A stretch of 21,825 nucleotides of DNA from Actinomycetota bacterium (GTDB lineage Bacteria > Actinomycetota > Thermoleophilia > Gaiellales > Gaiellaceae), in NCBI GenBank assembly GCA_013821525.1, contig JACDGR010000015.1, positions 1 to 21,825 on the forward strand. The letters are read 5' to 3'. Positions within the stretch are counted from its first letter, which is position 1. Each line of letters starts with the position of its first letter. Of this stretch, positions 20,873 to 21,825 are shown in pieces. The notes beneath the pieces are model-generated. The model was given only the letters and a program-made list of their open reading frames with translations. It was not told the origin of the DNA and did no database searches. The translations under genes were made by a program, and so were the position numbers.

Positions 20873-21124
20873 CGCGGCGGGCGTGAGTTGGCGGAGGAGA
20901 GCGTGAATCTCCGCGTGCCTCGCCGCGAGGCGATCAAGCTCACGCACTTCGCTTCGGCGGAGCGGAACAACCTGATCGGTTGAGAGTGCCCAATCGAGGG
21001 CGAGGGCCAGATCGCGCGCACGCGACGACTCGAAACCCTCGGCAGCGATGCGCGCGTGGATTTGCTCCGCCTCGTGGCGCAACAGAGAAGCAACCCGACC
21101 CCGGAATTCAAGCCTGACCATCAC
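20861..21124 (-). CDS. Small helical protein, unknown function
   Basis: 87 residues from GTG 21124, or 86 from the ATG that follows immediately. Predicted almost entirely helical: LEFRGRVASLLRHEAEQIHA, a DLALALDWALSTDQVVPL segment, and EVRELDRLAARHAEIHALLR ending in alanines. There is no signal peptide, membrane helix or cysteine, so it is probably cytoplasmic. The repeated Leu/Ala/Arg spacing could support a short coiled coil. I do not recognise the family. Codon use is strongly GC3-biased, supporting translation. The gap to the permease gene (21125-21253) shows no clear feature. Confidence 0.55.
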   Translation of the reverse strand: MMVRLEFRGRVASLLRHEAEQIHARIAAEGFESSRARDLALALDWALSTDQVVPLRRSEVRELDRLAARHAEIHALLRQLTPAAKAA

Positions 21125-21253
21125 CGCGTCCGCGGACAGTAATTCGGCTGTCGGACGTAGGCTCTGTGTCCTAATCGCTCAGGACGCGATATCGGGCACT
21201 GCGCCCCGCTTGAGCTATCGATCGCCGACCCGCGCGCCCGCTCGCCATACATC

Positions 21254-21825
21254 TCAGGCCGTCGCTGCGTCGCCTTCGCCATGGTGATGATGCGCGTGTT
21301 CGTCGTCCATCGGCTCGTCCATCATTGCGAGCATTTGGCGGCCGCCGGTTGTGAAGAAACGCCAGACCAGGAGCGCGGCGAGCGCAAGGAAGACGATGTT
21401 GAGGCAGGTGGTGTAGTTCCAGCTGATCTGTGCCATCTCGGTCTTCGCGTTGCGCACGTGCGGTGTTAGCCCGATGCCTGAGAAGAGGAACTCGACGACG
21501 AGTCCCGCCGCGACCATCGTTGCGTAGAAGGTCGCGAGGAGAAAGAGCGCCATTTTGAGGCCGTAGTAGCGGCGGTAGATGTCAAGGATCGGGAGGATGA
21601 TCAGGTCGGCGAAGATGAAGGCGAGGATGCCGCCGAAGCTGATGCCGCCGTTCCAGAGGACTGCGGCGAGGGGCACGTTGCCGATCGAGCAGACGAAGCT
21701 GACGACGGCAACGAGCGGGCCGATCAACGGCCCCCAGAACTTCGCGAAGGTCGTATGCGACTCGAAGAAGAGCCCTTGCCACCAGCTATTGGGAACCCAG
21801 GCGGCGAACGCCCCAGCGATCAGGA
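21254..21825 (-). CDS. ArsP/YraQ-like (DUF318) permease, 5' end outside window
   Basis: Partial: the frame is open to the right edge, so at least 190 residues are present and the N-terminus is missing. Membrane segments include GPLIGPLVAVVSFVCSIGNV, PLAAVLWNGGISFGGILAFI, a LIILPILDIYRRYYG loop, MALFLLATFYATMVAAGLVV and LNIVFLALAALLVW. The 'CSIGNVPLAAVLW..G..FGG..AF' stretch is typical of the permease family that includes ArsP (efflux of organoarsenicals) and YraQ. The conserved Cys in 'SFVCSIGN' is present. The C-terminal tail is rich in Met, His and acidic residues (AHHHHGEGD), suggesting metal binding on the cytoplasmic side. The true substrate is unknown. Confidence 0.8.
   Translation of the reverse strand, partial: LIAGAFAAWVPNSWWQGLFFESHTTFAKFWGPLIGPLVAVVSFVCSIGNVPLAAVLWNGGISFGGILAFIFADLIILPILDIYRRYYGLKMALFLLATFYATMVAAGLVVEFLFSGIGLTPHVRNAKTEMAQISWNYTTCLNIVFLALAALLVWRFFTTGGRQMLAMMDEPMDDEHAHHHHGEGDAATA

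Noticed and set aside
1..21825. Mobile element or prophage explanation for the accessory-like gene mix.
   Set aside because: No transposase, integrase, phage structural gene, terminal inverted repeats or attachment-site duplication was found. The duplicated segment at 17431/18100 is too short and internal to be an insertion boundary.

Overview
The window looks like chromosomal DNA of a high-GC actinobacterium, most plausibly class Thermoleophilia (Solirubrobacterales/Gaiellales relatives). The basis is inference: GC-rich third codon positions, frequent GTG/TTG starts, several secreted protein types I associate with that group, and ECF sigma factors paired with single-pass membrane proteins that lack a zinc anti-sigma motif. 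No rRNA, tRNA, CRISPR array, transposase or integrase was seen.

Layout. 1-352: no secure gene, but a short minus-strand stretch has coding-like codon use. 371-1949: two plus-strand single-pass membrane proteins; the second is the first of three related beta-rich extracytoplasmic proteins. 2010-4381: four minus-strand genes, an FHA-domain protein and three secreted/lipoprotein products. 4644-6922: ECF sigma factor plus a membrane protein whose outer part repeats one Cys-pair domain three times. 7145-8070: a second sigma/membrane pair. 8128-10803: a DppC-like and a DppB-like ABC permease; the second is fused in frame to a copy of the extracytoplasmic protein encoded at 1338-1949. 10945-12716: a third sigma gene and a membrane protein with a LolA/RseB-like outer region. 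12799-13745: two secreted proteins, the first split by a frameshift. 13775-14371: signal peptidase I, divergent from a PadR regulator/HAAS-domain pair (14483-15228). 15248-17304: a second DppC/DppB permease pair on the minus strand. 17445-17990: the third extracytoplasmic paralogue, divergent from that pair. 18155-20500: a small membrane protein, a frameshifted aminoglycoside-phosphotransferase-like gene, an unrecognised minus-strand gene and a uridine-kinase-like P-loop protein. 20709-21825: a 46-residue membrane protein, a helical 87-residue protein, and a permease (ArsP/YraQ-like) running off the right edge.

How the genes fit together. Almost everything concerns the cell envelope: three sigma/transmembrane modules, a signal peptidase beside a repressor-type regulator, many secreted or anchored proteins, and two peptide-type permease pairs with no ATPase or binding protein in the window. 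Each permease pair is adjacent or fused to a member of the same extracytoplasmic family. That linkage is the best candidate for an undescribed system. Other points of interest are a short dyad element found three times (before lepB, over the start of the 17445 gene, and in a decayed copy at 18111), recurrent -10 boxes about 6 nt before start codons (leaderless transcripts), and three places where one base would restore a conserved reading frame.
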